A stretch of DNA of 64,000 nt from Dermatophagoides farinae (taxonomy: Eukaryota; Arthropoda; Arachnida; Sarcoptiformes; Pyroglyphidae), in assembly GCF_024713945.1 (NCBI RefSeq), contig NC_134683.1, positions 4,589,501 to 4,653,500 of the forward strand, in the 5' to 3' direction. This document shows, in pieces, positions 1-11,978 of this stretch. The notes beneath the pieces were generated by a model. That model had not been told where the DNA came from. It saw nothing but the letters and a program-made list of their open reading frames with translations, and searched no databases. A program made the position numbers and the translations under genes. The first letter of the stretch is position 1, and each line of letters begins with the position of its first letter.

Positions 1-99
1 TTGACGATCCATCAATTGTTGTTGTCGTTGCTGTTGTCGTTGTCGTTGTCGTCGTCGTTGTTGTCGAAGTCGACGCTGTGTTTGTTCTTGTTGTTGTTC

Positions 100-136
<37 letters not shown>

Positions 137-210
137 GTTGTTGTTGCATCATCATCATCAGGCATTTCAATTGTTACCTGAGGATGAAAATTTTCTCGAA
201 AATTTTGCAT
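1..210 (-). CDS. Possible 5' end of a Gln/Arg-rich protein, truncated by the window edge
   Basis: Reading the minus strand from an ATG at 210 gives 70 stop-free codons running off the left edge. The first 16 residues are mixed (MQNFRENFHPQVTIEM), followed by four Asp, a Gln run with scattered Glu, and an Arg/Gln-rich stretch. CAA and GAT runs of this kind are used as codons in genuine genes elsewhere in the window, so this could be a first exon. A donor-like CAG/GTAACA at about 178-173 could end the exon earlier. Opposite-strand readings are poly-Leu and are not credible. I do not recognise a family. The whole stretch could also be non-coding microsatellite. Confidence 0.3.
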
Positions 211-807
211 TTTTTTTCCTTTTTTTTCATTTTCATTTTCATTGGATTGGAACATCATTGAATATAAAATTGGAAATTGGAAATTGGATTTATATCATCA
301 TTGGAAATCATTGTTCATTGGAATCGGAATATAATTATCATTGAAATCATTGAAATAATAATATTGGATTGGAATTAGAATAGTGGAAAAAAAAGATTAA
401 TTTCTGCTACTATCAGGTATCATGTAATCATGAAATCATCATGAAATGTAATTACTTACCAATTTTTATAATAATAATAATATAATAATTTATTATTATT
501 ATATTATATATTTATATTTATATATATTTATTATAATAATTATGAATTATGATTATGATGATGGTGATGATGATTGATGAATGAATATTATATTATTAGA
601 TATTATTAGAAATTAGAAATCAGCAATGCACACACAGGCACACAAAATGTTGATTTCATCATCAATTACACACACTGACACACAAAATGATTTCGAATTC
701 GAACTCTTTCTATGTTCTATTGAATGACTGCACCATCTATTGGATGCAAAATCTGCAGCAAAGTGTGCTGAGCTAGAACAATGAAAAAAAGCTTTGTCAA
801 AGCTACA
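211..807. other. Gene-free AT-rich DNA
   Basis: This stretch holds short ATTGGA/ATCATTGG imperfect repeats (about 240-380), a TAATAATAT tract (about 465-545) and CACACA microsatellites near 620-690. One copy of a recurrent motif, in the form CACCATCTATTGG, lies at about 731-743. I see no coding exon or RNA gene. Confidence 0.5.
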
Positions 808-1687
808 TACCACAGAATGCGTTTCTTTGGAAGCGACTTCTACTTCTGAGCTGGACGAACTGTTCAGCGGCATTCAAAAGTTTTCCCGCATGCTCAGACA
901 CACACACACAACACACACTGAGTAGCTTATACTAAATAGTTATGTTTGTACTGAAAATAAGTAGGAATGTCCAGCTCGGCTTCCCCGCATCAAATGCCAA
1001 GTTAATACACAGTGCCAGTACACAGTGCAAGCACTTGGCGAGTGTAAAAGTTGCAGTTACCGACAAACAAGCGTCATAGAATAGTAGATGTCAAAGATAA
1101 TAAAAAATCGTACCACAGAATGCGTTTCTTTGGAAGCGACTTCTACTTCTGAGCTGGACGAACTGTTCAGCGGCATTCAAAAGTTTTCCCGCATGCTCAG
1201 ACACACACACAACACACACTGAGTAGCTTATACTAAATAGTTATGTTTTGTACTGAAAATAAGTAGGAATGTCCAGCTCGGCTTCCCCGCATCAAATGCC
1301 AAGTTAATACACAGTGCCAGTACACAGTGCAAGCACTTGGCGAGTGTAAAAGTTGCAGTTACCGACAAAACAAGCGTCATAGAATAGTAGATGTCAAAGC
1401 TACATACCACAGAATGCGTTTCTTTGGAAGCGACTTCTACTTCTGAGCTGGACGAACTGTTCAGCGGCATTCAAAAGTTTTTCCCGCATGCTCAGACACA
1501 CACACACAACACACACTGAGTAGCTTATACTAAATAGTTATGTTTGTACTGAAAATAAGTAGGAATGTCCAGCTCGGCTTCCCCGCATCAAATGCCAAGT
1601 TAATACACAGTGCCAGTACACAGTGCAAGCACTTGGCGAGTGTAAAAGTTGCAGTTACCGACAAACAAGCGTCATAGAATAGTAGAT
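808..1687. repeat. Three-copy direct tandem repeat, unit about 295 bp
   Basis: Three near-identical copies begin with TACCACAGAATGCG at about 808, 1111 and 1405 and end near 1096, 1399 and 1687. Each contains a CA microsatellite, a block with GTCCAGCTCGGCTTCCCC, and an end with TAGAATAGTAGAT. Differences are mostly one-base changes in homopolymers, such as ACAAACAAG versus ACAAAACAAG, plus a short AT-rich linker between copies 1 and 2. The unit is clearly richer in GC than its surroundings. A short minus-strand reading (MPLNSSSSSEVEV...) recurs because the DNA recurs. It has no family resemblance and I do not call it a gene. The array could be a young satellite or a duplicated piece of a dispersed repeat. 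Confidence 0.9.
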
Positions 1688-2328
1688 ATCTTTGCATGTG
1701 TATCAAAATAAGTGGATACAACCTGTTGGATTGTTGTTGTCGTAAGTTTTTTTTCTCATTATAAAAGTTTTTGATGATGATCATTCGGGTTTTTGTTTGC
1801 GTGTGTGTGAAATTCATTTGAATTTAATATGAGAATATTAGGGTTTTTTTCTCGACGAAAAAAAATTGATAATTTCGAATGAACAAAAAAAAAATTTCTT
1901 TCGAACGGATATGCCACATATTATGATGATGAACGAAACTATCGATGATCGTGATTGTTTTTTTTTGGTTTAGAATCTTTATTTTTCATAGTGGAAAATG
2001 ACGAACAAAAATTAATCATCAAAACAAAATCATGATGAATGAAAGAAAAAAATTATCATAATTATCCTTCACAGCAGTCATGATCTTCAAATTAAACGAG
2101 AGAGAAAGAAGAAAGAAAAATGTGCATCTATTTTTAGATTTATTTTTCGTCTTTAATCAAAAAAAATTTTGTTCATCGTTTTTTACCATTAATATTAATG
2201 AATGATTTTTTTTTATCAAAACAAAATATTTTTTTTACCGATCTAAGGAAATGTTATGAATGGGTGGAAAAAAAACAACAAAAATGGCCAAAGGAAATAA
2301 GCCAAAGGCAATGGAAATGGAAAATAAA
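1688..2328. other. Non-coding 3' flank of the ENT gene
   Basis: This is AT-rich DNA with A and T homopolymers downstream of the minus-strand transporter. It probably contains that gene's 3' UTR: AATAAA-type signals occur on the minus strand near 1978-1983. No gene or repeat family is recognised. Confidence 0.4.
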
Positions 2329-5087
2329 TCAAATAGGATCTATGATCATCGATGAAATGTCGGTTGTTGTCATGTTTAAGGAACTGGTTGTCATTATTGT
2401 TGTTAAATTGTTGATTGGCGTCGAAACCATCGTTGTAGTCATCATTGATGTTGTAAAATTATTTAATAAAATATCTGATAGTGATTTAATGGTGGTAGCT
2501 ACAGTAGTTGTGGTTGTGGTGGTAGTAGATGTTATCGCCGCCAATTCTGATGGACAATAATGTTGTATACGATAATGATTGGATGATAGGGTTAACGACG
2601 ACGACGATGATGCTGATGACAATGTCCAATTATTGAGCCAATAAGAACAAAATGAACCAGCGGTTAAACCAATAATATACGAGAATGTCATTAAATTACC
2701 GGTTATTTCACGCCATTGTTCATTAACTTTAAATGGTGCCAATATCATTGGTAATGAACCAAATACACCGTTTGTTATGCCTAAAAGTATTGTAAATGAA
2801 ATTGGCCAAAATGCATTAGCGAAAAATGGTTGCTCTTCATTTTGTTGATGGGGCAATATTGACCAGACAAATAATGGTATTAAAATAAAACGACCAAATG
2901 CAATCAATAATAAATATCGATGATTGATACGAAAAAACAGTGTTGACATTAATTTTCCGAAAAAATCCGTCAAATTAAATATCGCCATCAATATGATTGG
3001 GAACCAATCACCAAAACGGCAGGAATGAATTTCAGATTCAATGCCAGGAAAAATGGTAAGGGTTACGAGATAGACAATGATTATTGCCGATATAAATGGC
3101 CATATTTCGAGGATTATATCACGCCGTATGAGGTATTTATGATGTAATGTAATCAATATTTGATGAAGATTGTTATCACTAAAATAGGAAAAAAACATGA
3201 AACTAAAAATAAATCGAAAAAAAGAATTCACAGACAAACAAACCAATGAGATAACCGGCGAAATAATCGACGAAAATGCCGTAGAAAATGTGTCGATGTT
3301 TCAAGAAAATGTAACCATCTTATAAAGAACGATAATATTGTAGCTGCTGCTGCGGCTGTTGTTGTTGTTGTTGATGGTGGTGTTTTGAAATTAATCGAAC
3401 AATAATCCATTTCATCATTTGTTTGATGATCAATGTTATTATCATTGTTGTGGTTGTTGTTATTGAAATCCAATACCGAATCGATTGACTGTTTTCGTTG
3501 TTGTTGCTGCTGCTGTTGTTCGGCATTAATTTCATCATCATCGATACCAAATGGTAGAACAAATTCAGTAGAATCTGTACGTAATATATTCTGTACTTTA
3601 GCCTGATTGTTTGCAGTACGATTTAAAATTGACATTGAATTGTTCCCATTTTGATTGTTAATGATAACATCTGCTACAACAGGTTGTTGATCATTAAAAA
3701 TTTGTTGTTGTTGTTGTTGCGAATCCATCGATAGCATCGATGTTTGTGTATTTGATTCAAATTTAGCTTCTGATTCTTTTCGATGATACATATTGACTAG
3801 TCCAACATTTTCATTAATCTGATGTATTATACGTGCATTGTTTGGATCATCAAATTTACGACGACGACGACGACTACGATTATTTGGATTATCATTATCA
3901 CGACAAAGATATAAATGATAACGAATAAAATTACTACGTGGTAATAGAACAACATGTACTATGGCACAGATGCTAATCACAATGATTGAAATGGAAAAAA
4001 ACAATACGGTATTGAATTCTGATTCTGTTGGATAAAGAATTTTCGTTATAATACGATTGAATGAAACAAACACACCGGCAGCTGATTCACCAATCATCAC
4101 AGCTTGAACATATCTAATTCCATGAAAGAAGAAAAAAAGACAAGTAAGTTGCATGTTTCAATAATTATCTAATTGATTAACGCAAACACATTACCTTTTC
4201 GGTAACATAGATGTATATCCATAAAATGTTGATTGTTGTACACTGCAACCAACGGCAATTATACTAATGATAATTAAATTATCCAGATATGAACCTAAAC
4301 GTAACCAAATCTCCCAAATCACAGCAAACATCATGAATAATAATGCAACAAGATAACCAAAATTTAAACGCCAACGAAATGGTATAATTTCCACGAATAA
4401 ATTCTGTATAATCACAGTAAAAAATGTCATTACAATATAAGTGGCTGACATGTCGAACACGATGGTTGTATCAGGAAATCTTTGTTGAAAATAATCCACT
4501 GCAATCATAAAACTATTGTATGGAAGTAGAAAACCGACACCGGCCATAATTAATGAAATATAAATTAAACCATATTGATCACGTGGTACGGGCAATGATG
4601 ATGATGGTGATGTGGAAAATTCATGAACAAATGTTGATGATGATGATGAATAAATTGGTGGAATTCGATCATTACGTATTGGCTCTAATTCCTGATCTTG
4701 TATTGAACGTTGTTGTTGATTTTGAGATTGATTTTGTCGATCACTAATCACATATAATGGATTGAAATGATATTCCATTTGAATATTATCATCATTATTA
4801 TTGGTAAGTTTTTTGTTTTTTTGTCCATCATTTTGTGTACTATTAGATAATGATTCATTGATGATCATTGTAGATGATACTTCTAATGTTGCTGTTGGAT
4901 TGATTGAATCATACAATAAAAGACTGGTGGTGGTCGTATCATGATGATGATGATGAACATCTGGAAGTAACATTTTTGATTCGGCATTCAACGGTGATGA
5001 TTCAAGATGACGGGTGGTAGCTACATCTTTTTGTTGATTATCATCATTATTTATAGTGAAAAAGATATGATCGATATTGGAATCCAT
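2329..5087 (-). CDS. Equilibrative nucleoside transporter family protein, ENT4/PMAT-like
   Basis: This SLC29-family multi-pass protein is expected to carry nucleosides or organic cations across the plasma membrane. Three exons (5087-4195, 4113-3256, 3178-2329) join in frame to about 866 aa. A low-complexity N-terminus of about 165 residues precedes the ENT core, which begins with DQYGLIYISLIMAGVGFLLP and PYNSF. The last exon carries the family-like stretches FGDWFPIILMAIFNLTDFFGK and GRFILIPLF. TM1-TM6 and TM7-TM11 are separated by a long Gln/Asn-rich loop, as is usual in the family although larger here. Both introns are short GT-AG (81 and 77 bp). The C-terminal 100 residues are a Thr-rich tail of unknown role. 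ENT4-like is my best subgroup guess from the DQYGL...PYNSF region. Family assignment is firm; substrate is inference. Confidence 0.85.
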
Positions 5088-5491
5088 TTTTAATTGATTG
5101 GAATTAATATTAAAGTTGAATTTTTAATCGGCTAAATCTCAGTTCATCATCGTATGTTTCAGATGATGTTCCAAGTTCATCCACACACATACATACACAC
5201 GAATATAGGAATCATATAAACAGCCGCAACCCAAAAAAAAAAAATTTTTTTTGTTCCTGGAACCCGTGTTCATTTTGTGATATGAGTATAACATTCTCTG
5301 TCTGTCTGTGTTATATTGGATGGTGAATGCGCAATTCAAATTTTCAAATTTTTCCAAAATTTCCATACAGATGGCATTCGATGTATGCATTTTTATTTTT
5401 AATTTTTCTAATGATAAATAAATTCGATTTTAATGGAATCAAAATCCTTTTTATATAATATGATAATTTAATTAATAAAGTGCGAAAAAAA
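5088..5491. other. Intergenic gap between the ENT and ABCG genes
   Basis: About 400 bp lie between the 5' end of the ENT gene and the 3' end of the ABCG gene, both on the minus strand. It should hold the ENT promoter and the ABCG 3' UTR. I see a short TCTGTCTGTC tract and A/T runs, but no convincing TATA box. Confidence 0.4.
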
Positions 5492-8400
5492 TTAAATTGA
5501 AATTGTTTTAATTGTGAAATCATTCGAACAGCCAAGACCAGGTATCATTACTTTTGATGGCAATTGTCGTTGATTCAGATATCGAATACGTTCAATACGT
5601 TTACGACGATTTTCGAATGGATTATGGATGATACAAAATAATGATAGTGCTATTGTTTGATATAGCAAAGCATTGATGGCAGTCATCACGATACAATGAT
5701 AGAAATAATCATCATGCTGCAGTCCTAACCGGTACAATAAAACCTGTACTTCTCTATGGCCACATCGATTAAAACCAAATACCAAGAACAATATAGCTTC
5801 GATTTGATAACGGAAAAGATTGAATGTCGTAATCAATTTGAATGCAAAATGTGATAATGCATATGGCGTTACTGTACAGATAATCGATAACAATAACAAG
5901 GCCGGAATCGAAATGTATAACATCAATGGATTATGTCCAAACAATATGGATAATGTATAGCTGGCACCTTGAAATGCAATCATTGGCAATATGGTGATCA
6001 TTATCATATTGTGCCAAACATAAGTTCGAATTGGATAATAAATATCGATTATAATCGGATACATTACGATAACCGGTAAAGCTATAATCATTTCAGATAC
6101 GGCTTTCGTTAGATAAAATGCACCAGAACTGTACCATCCTATAGAGTGATGATGAAGTAGAAAAAAATTGATATAAAAATAACTGAAAATTGCATCAAAT
6201 TAAATTACCATTTCGATGTTCAATTTTGAATAAATTTCGTTGTGAAACAAACATTGCGGCGAAAAAGAAACAACTAATCAGGCCAAAACTATCTTGAAGA
6301 TGATTGATATAATTATAATTGATTAAAAGTTCCATTCTTTCATCTTTCGAACGATTACAGTTGCTCAAATCTTCGTCTAAACTCATACAACCACTACGAA
6401 ATACCATAGAAGGATTGATCAAACTTTTCAATATCAAACCATTTACAAAGCTAAAACATAGGAAAAAGAATAGAAGAAATTGGGTGATAGAACTTCCAAT
6501 GTAATAATAAAATTGTCGTTCAATCAATATGATGACTGAATGTAATGAAAATCTGGTTCGATTGATAGGTAACCCGTCTAAAACGAATTGAGTATCAGTC
6601 ATTAGTTGATTTTCAAAATGATTATCTCGAATCAATACATTTGAAGATTGAGCCAGAATTCTGATTTGAGGATTCAAGTGATTCAAACAAGAAAATTTCA
6701 TCATTTCTTCGACGGCAAATTTTTCATCTTTATAGCCACGATCATCGCTGCAAACTTGCTGGAGATGGTCAGTGATTTGTGATGGTGGTCCTGAAAAGAT
6801 GCATACACCACCTCTGGCCAGAATGTAGACCTGATCAAATAGCATAAGCATCTCAGTATTCGGTTGATGAATGGCTGCCACGATGGTGATGTTGTGCTTA
6901 TGTGACATTTTCCGTAAACATGTAATGATCACTTCGGCCGAACTCGAATCTAAACCACTGGTTGGTTCATCGATGCAAATGAAATTGGGCATTCGTAGCG
7001 ACATTAGTTCCAAAGCCAATGCCAATCGTTTTCGTTGACCACCAGAACATTTATTGACCAATGTATTGGCTGTGTCGGCAATGTCCAGTTCTTCCAACAT
7101 GGCCATGGCCATGTGTTTATGATCGATATTTTCACCGAGGTTTTTCAATTTGCTTGCATAGATGAGACTTTGAAGTGCCGTTAATCCCGATGTCAGATGA
7201 CAAGAAATCTCTTGAGTTATATAACAGGTTCTTAGTGGAGTGAACTTGCTAACATAGAATTCGGTTTCAGTGCTCAATCGAGTCTTGTCCCGGCCATTCA
7301 ACACTTTGAGGAAAGAAGTCTTGCCAGCTCCAGACGTGCCCATCAAAGCATTCAATGTTCCAAAACGAAATTGGCCATTCAGATTACGCAGTATATACTT
7401 GGGTTGTTCAAGTTTTAAAGCCGAACGCAATTCGAATATGGAACTGGAATTGAACAAACTCAATGATCGCCAAGCTATGATGATTTTATCTTTGGAGAAT
7501 TTTTCAAATTCAATTTCTTCTCTCGATTTCTTTCGTTCATTTGTTTCGATTGACGTTTTGAATGATTTTAAATCTGTACTATCTTCATAATCAATTCTGA
7601 GGAAATCTTTGGGATTTAAACGTTGTGATAATCGTTTCGATGATGAAAATGACCAACTTTGAAATTTCGACATCATTATGAACAATGTCAACATTCTTAA
7701 AGCGATCGAATTGATCAGGATTTGATAGAGATTCCTATAGACAGTATTTGGATTGATATCATGATCAATAAGAACAGAGGATATTTCATCCGTATCACAT
7801 CGATCGATACCATAAAATGAATAAAGTAATCCATTTCGTATGTATTTGCTTCCAATAAAATCATTGAGAATTTTACTAGCGGTCATGACAATATAATTAT
7901 CCGGAAACATATAACCATTGTTGAAATCCAGTGATGCATATGCAACGAACGATAATGAAACGGCAATATCCAAGAAATTTGTGAATATAATGCTAAATAA
8001 TTGTCCCAATGATTGTATGTAAAAGATAAACATCCAAATAAATAGGAAAAAATTGCCAAATCGATACCAATTGAATTGGCCATCATCAACATGAGTATGA
8101 TCGATCAAAAAATACATCATTATTGTCACATGTAATGCCAGAATGGTAAAATCAATCAATCGAACAATTATGACTGACCAATAGGAAACACCAACACTGT
8201 ACCAACCTATAGTGGAAATCATTAGTAAATCATTCAAAGACATTTCTCACTTACCATTACGATGTTCATTCTTGAATATTTTTATCAATGATGAGAATGT
8301 CAAACTACTAATACCACTCAGTGAATAACCAATCAACATAAGAATCAGACTTTGATAAAAAGCATAGAATTCGATTCGATTATTATCGTCCAATTCGTCT

Positions 8401-9617
8401 TGACAAGTTTGATTATTTTCAGGCTTGGTGAAGTCAACAGCTGACACACAAGTATCTGGCTTTATGATATCTTGATCGAATAAATTCGAATGAATGAAAC
8501 AGACTAGAGACAACAAGAATATGGTGATGATTCTCGAATTGATTTGTTTGATGAACGTTAATTGACACATTCGTGTGATTTGAAGAAGGAAATCTCCAGC
8601 TGAGAAAAGTTTGTGGTCGACAATGACTCCTTGTGGTAGAAATTTCATCTGTGGTATCATTTGTTTCAATTCGGTTTGTTGTTGTGACCAGGTAGCTTCT
8701 ACTAATCGACGAACATTTTCATCGCCAGTTCCTTTGCAGGCGATGGCCAGATATTCTTCGATCGGCGGTTTGCTTCGATCATGCACTAGCCCAATATGTT
8801 CGTGAAGATTCTGCTGTAACAATGTTGGCAATCCAGAGTAGATGCAGACACCACCTTTTGCCAATATGTAGAGTTTGTCGAACAATTTGAGAATGTCCGA
8901 GTTGGGCGAATGTATCGATGCCAGAATAGTCATTCGATTCTGTGGATTGTCAGCCAACTTTCGTAGACAACGTACCATCAACAATGCGGCATGACTATCC
9001 AACCCTGTGGTCGGTTCATCGACGAACAAAAATTTCGGCGCCTTCAGTGACATCAATTCTTGGGCAAGAGCAATACGTTTTTGTTCACCTCCACTGCAAA
9101 GATCAAACCTTCTGTCGAGAACTTTGTGATCGAGCAACAGTTGATCGAGGACATTGGTCATCTGTTTATCCATTTCGGATCCACCATGCTTGTAGCTATT
9201 GTTGAATCGAAAGGCATAGTAAAGCACCTGACGAACTGTCATCGAACCGATTATCGTTTCATGGACATGTTGTTGAATGTATCTTATTCTCGGTTTATCA
9301 TTCTCTTGTCGGTTGATGTAGATTTCCGAATCGGCGCTGAGTCCAGATCGATATGTGCCATTCAAACAATTAAGAAGTGTACTTTTACCGGCACCACTTG
9401 GTCCAAGAAATCCATTTAGACTATTATATTCAAGATGGCCATTCATACGTCGTAGAATCACTTTTCGTCCACTACCACCAATGAATCGATTATTCACTTC
9501 ATAACGGAGATTTTTCCATGCCATCGCAACATTACAACAATCATGATCATCATAATAATAACCATCACTAAATTCAAGATTTGTTGCTGAAAATTTAATT
9601 CGTTTCAACGATGCCAT
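5492..9617 (-). CDS. Full-size ABCG transporter (NBD1-TMD1-NBD2-TMD2) encoded by one gene
   Basis: Three exons (9617-8255, 8206-6209, 6138-5492) give about 1335 aa. NBD1 has Walker A GPSGAGKST, signature CSGGEQKR, Walker B FLFVDEPTTGLD and H-loop ASIHSP. NBD2 has GTSGAGKTS, CSGGQRKR, FICIDEPTSGLD and AAIHQP. Each NBD precedes its membrane domain, the reverse order typical of ABCG. The middle exon is one uninterrupted 1998-bp reading frame that runs from inside TMD1 through the linker into NBD2 and TMD2, so these are not two genes. Each membrane domain contains EHRNGWYS, and each has a short phase-1 intron (48 and 70 bp) inside that motif. Animal ABCG proteins (White, Scarlet, ABCG1/2) are half-transporters, so this looks like a tandem duplication fused into one chain. 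The catalytic Glu after Walker B Asp is present in both halves, so both may hydrolyse ATP. Substrate unknown; export of lipids, pigment precursors or xenobiotics is a family-level guess. Confidence 0.93.
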
Positions 9618-11978
9618 GATTCATAATCACGATGATGATGATGATGATGATGACGATGATGAAAACAAATAAAAAAAAACTAAAAACCATTTTCTTCAAA
9701 TTGCAATCCTTTTTTATAATGTCTGGAACTGGAATCCATATTATCGCGATATATCGTATGGAATGATGTATCGAATCAATTTATTGATATATTGATAATT
9801 GTTGTTTGGTGTGTTGTTTATTTTTTTATTATTTCGAATTTCGAATCTTTCTTCATCATTCAAACACAGAGGTACTTTTTTTTCTTCAAAATATTTACTC
9901 TTTTCTCAAAACAGAAAAAAAACATAAAAAAATCAATCAATCGTCCTACTTGATGTGGTTGTTTATCAGTGATGCATCGTCATCATCAATTGAATTTCAA
10001 ATAATTCACTGTGACATTTTCTTCTTTTTCTGTAGCAATAGATATTGTTCATTTTTTTTTTATTTCTTTTCCTTGAGACATGAATTCTTGGCTATAATCT
10101 ATTCGAAAATTTCAAATTTCCGTTGAAATACTCCATCTTCAATTCATTAATTTTCGATAAATAATTTTGATAATCAATTATCAATGGCCTGATTCCTTTT
10201 AATAGTTCTATTTTTTTCCCCAAATAAATTCGATTCGAAATTTCCTCATGATAAATCCATCTATATATCGTCATCGATTGAATGTCATGAATATGGTTTC
10301 CATTCAATCCATTTGAAATTTGAATTTTCAAAACCACCAAAATATTGATCCAACATGTTGAATTGGATATTTGCGAAAATTTAAATTTCAATCATTTGTT
10401 CTTCTTTCCCGTAAACATTACTGCTGGAAAAATCATGGCCATTATGATTTTAAATCTTTTTTTTATTGAACAATTGTCGACGATTAATAGTAATGGCCAT
10501 CAATGATCAATATCTATAACCATAAACTTGAAATAATTCAGTATCGATTACTTGGTTTTGTTGGCTGCACCGAACCACCTATCCATCAAATACATCCATC
10601 AATGGATTGATTGAATTTCATTCATTTTTTTCTGAAAGTTGCACCACCATCGCCAACCATCAACAAAAACTTGTTCGTCATTTTTTTTTCTCTGAACAAA
10701 TTGTTCACTGTTATTAGGAAGATAATCAGCAAAAAAAAACAAAACAAAAAACAAACGAAAACATTCATGCATACCATAAAAACATAATTCTTACTTGACA
10801 TTGAAAATTTGAATTTCGAACATCAATGACATTGATGTCGATGCGTGTGTGTTGGTGGGCAAACTCAAATGACCATCATCAAATTGACCTTTTCGGTGCA
10901 ATTTCACATGATTTGCAATTAATGCAATACGACAACATTTTTTTTTTTTTGCTAATTGATACAAACAATCAAATAAGAGATAGATTTATTGGATAACAAA
11001 ATATTCAATAAAAAAAATGCAAAGAAAAGTGCTCGATAAATTCGAATTTTCAATTGTTGTTTTCGAATTCTACGTACAGACGGCGCTAGCTGCATGTTTG
11101 TTTTATAAATTTCATTCAAAAAAAAAATTTTTTAAATTTTTTTTAGATTTTTTCTTTGGAGCATTTTTTTCCTTGATAATCCTAGAAATTATTATTAAAA
11201 TTAATCCATTTTCACCTGGTTAGATTATGTATTCAAAAAAAAGAAAGATATTGTAATTTCACGCTAGAACAATCAATATCGATCGTTCATTCATTTGGAA
11301 TGAGCATGCGTATATCTATTGTCACGTAAACCCCAAAAATAAATTTTGTTGACTCAAATTTCCATTTCAAATTCAATTGTTTTAAATAAAAATTCAAATG
11401 TTAAATATCACAAATTATTAGCTACTTAATGATTGAATTATGAATGATGATCCAAAAAAAAATGAACAAAACAAAACAAAACAAAAAAAGATACAATTTT
11501 TGCTCCATATGGCTATTTCGACCCAACACGTATGACAGTCCATGTGTGTGTTATTGTGTGATATTCTCGAAATTGTATGGATGTTGATTTGGATTCTTCC
11601 CTGTGTGAAATGGATTGAAAAAAAACAACAAAAACAAAAGGACTGACTTTATTCAATTTTTTTCCCATTGAAATTTGATATTTAGTTAGTTAGTTTTTTT
11701 TCATTTTCTTCTTCTTCTTCACCACCCCCAATCACATTCCCAATATACGAAATTCGGATTCGAATTTTCGAAAATTTTGTTGTTTTCTTCTTCAATATAG
11801 CAGGGAGTGAGGGGCAATTTATTTTTTTAAATTTTATTTTCACTGCCCAAAATAAAAAAAAATGTTCCATTAGATTTTTTTTTCATCCATCAATAAATAT
11901 CGAAATGCATAAACATCGAGAAAACCAAAACAACAACAGCAACCACAGCAACGGCATTGTGAATGAAATCTAGGAATA
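9618..11978. other. Gene-free 2.4 kb between divergent ABCG and KDM2 genes
   Basis: This region separates the 5' ends of a minus-strand and a plus-strand gene and so should contain both promoters. It is AT-rich, with a GATGAT tract just upstream of the ABCG start (about 9630-9660) and A/T runs throughout. A GC-richer patch, CAGACGGCGCTAGC, lies at about 11077-11090 and resembles the recurrent motif described in the findings. Open frames here (for example minus 10391-10092) lack any family resemblance. Confidence 0.5.

Noticed and set aside
1-344. Plus-strand Leu/Val-rich open frames
   Set aside because: They are readings of a TTG repeat. The complementary strand gives Gln/Arg-rich codons, which is the usual coding sense of this repeat in the window.
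613-1817. Minus-strand frames beginning MPLNSSSSSEVEV
   Set aside because: They recur only because the tandem repeat recurs, diverge when the repeat ends and match no family I know.
2198-2560. Plus-strand Val-rich frame
   Set aside because: It lies opposite the Thr-rich C-terminus of the ENT gene and is a shadow of its ACA/ACC codons.
5492-9617. Two separate ABCG half-transporter genes
   Set aside because: The second NBD lies in the same continuous exon as the end of the first membrane domain, with no stop, start context or intergenic sequence between them.
10092-10391. 99-aa minus-strand frame between ABCG and KDM2
   Set aside because: No recognisable motif, AT-driven composition, and no splice or polyadenylation context.
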